A DNA stretch of 5,084 bases from an uncultured Fibrobacter sp. (GTDB taxonomy: Bacteria > Fibrobacterota > Fibrobacteria > Fibrobacterales > Fibrobacteraceae). The DNA lies in the NCBI GenBank assembly GCA_937891805.1, contig CALATK010000220.1, forward strand, positions 1 through 5,084, given 5' to 3'. Made by a program: the position numbers and the translations under genes. Under the pieces are notes generated by a model. It was not told the origin of the DNA. It made no database searches and was given only the letters and a program-made list of their open reading frames with translations. Of the stretch, positions 4,913 to 5,084 are shown in pieces (within the stretch, counting starts at the first letter, position 1; each line of letters begins with the position of its first letter).

Positions 4913-4995
4913 GCATCGTTGCCCGAGTGGTTAAAGGGGACGGACTGTAAATCCGTTGGCTCACGCCTACCGTGGTTCGAAACCACGACGATGCA
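4913..4995 (+). tRNA. tRNA-Tyr (anticodon GUA)
   Basis: This is an 83-base type II tRNA with a long variable arm. The acceptor GCATCGT (4913-4919) pairs with ACGATGC (4988-4994), with discriminator A4995. The anticodon stem ACGGA/TCCGT (4940-4944, 4952-4956) encloses CTGTAAA with anticodon GTA at 4947-4949. The T-arm CGTGG/CCACG surrounds TTCGAAA. CCA is not encoded. It follows the first tRNA by 10 bases, so both lie in one transcript. Confidence 0.97.
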
Positions 4996-5004
4996 CGACC
5001 ACAA

Positions 5005-5036
5005 GGCCTGCCAATGCGGCAACGTAACGGCAGGCC
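5005..5036 (+). repeat. Strong hairpin in the tRNA-Tyr/tRNA-Thr spacer
   Basis: GGCCTGCC (5005-5012) pairs perfectly with GGCAGGCC (5029-5036) around a 16-base loop. It sits in the 45-base spacer between the second and third tRNAs. There is no T-run after it, so it is not an intrinsic terminator. It may be an RNA-processing signal or a small dispersed palindrome. Confidence 0.6.
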
Positions 5037-5040
5037 AAAT

Positions 5041-5084
5041 GCCCAGGTAGCTCAGTGGAAGAGCACTTCCTTGGTAAGGAAGAG
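5041..5084 (+). tRNA. tRNA-Thr (anticodon GGU), 3' end beyond window
   Basis: The 5' half of a tRNA is present: acceptor strand GCCCAGG, D-arm with GCTC/GAGC, and anticodon stem CTTCC/GGAAG (5066-5070, 5078-5082) around TTGGTAA with anticodon GGT at 5073-5075. The sequence ends after the anticodon stem. In many bacteria this tRNA-Thr closely precedes tuf, which is therefore expected downstream; that is inference. Confidence 0.93.

Noticed and set aside
4554..4934. A 126-codon + strand frame across the intergenic region and first tRNA
   Set aside because: It runs through the promoter, the whole tRNA-Thr and into tRNA-Tyr, and its translation has no protein-like features.

Overview
This 5.1-kb window is a compact, moderately GC-rich stretch of bacterial chromosome. 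It holds five protein-coding genes or gene fragments and the start of a tRNA cluster. The gene content (LemA plus a membrane M48 peptidase, RarA next to a YbgC-type thioesterase, a Thr-Tyr-Thr tRNA cluster without encoded CCA ends) fits a Gram-negative bacterium. Short TATATT-like boxes, scarce Shine-Dalgarno sequences and CACTAAT-type heptamer repeats make me lean towards the Fibrobacterota/FCB group. That placement is an inference with low to moderate confidence.

Left part (1-914, + strand): the 3' end of a xylose isomerase (XylA) reading frame stops abruptly just after the conserved IEPKPKEP...KHQYD segment. It overlaps by 4 bases (ATGA) the start of a complete yggS/PLPBP gene, a PLP-homeostasis protein. 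Family knowledge says roughly 190 C-terminal XylA residues, including most metal ligands, should follow. This looks like a 3'-truncated xylA fused against yggS.

Middle (915-2824, + strand): a palindromic repeat that can act as a terminator is followed by lemA and a multi-TM M48 (HtpX-like) metallopeptidase, a recurrent envelope-associated pair. The 205 bases between them form a gene-free block. It has several hairpins in its core, and degenerate heptamers in inverted orientation at its two edges that run up to the peptidase start codon. It is the most unusual structure in the window.

Right part (2825-4609, - strand): a second copy of the palindromic repeat lies in the convergent junction. 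Two translationally coupled genes (TAATG overlap) read leftward: a hotdog-fold acyl-CoA thioesterase, then the replication-associated AAA+ ATPase RarA.

Far right (4610-5084, + strand): an AT-rich divergent intergenic region holds two near-consensus DnaA boxes, A-tracts and a good sigma70-type promoter. This drives tRNA-Thr(UGU), tRNA-Tyr(GUA) and tRNA-Thr(GGU), the last cut by the window end. This arrangement commonly precedes tuf in many bacteria. A strong 8-bp hairpin lies between the second and third tRNAs. I see no CRISPR array, transposase or clearly new multi-gene defence or biosynthetic system here.
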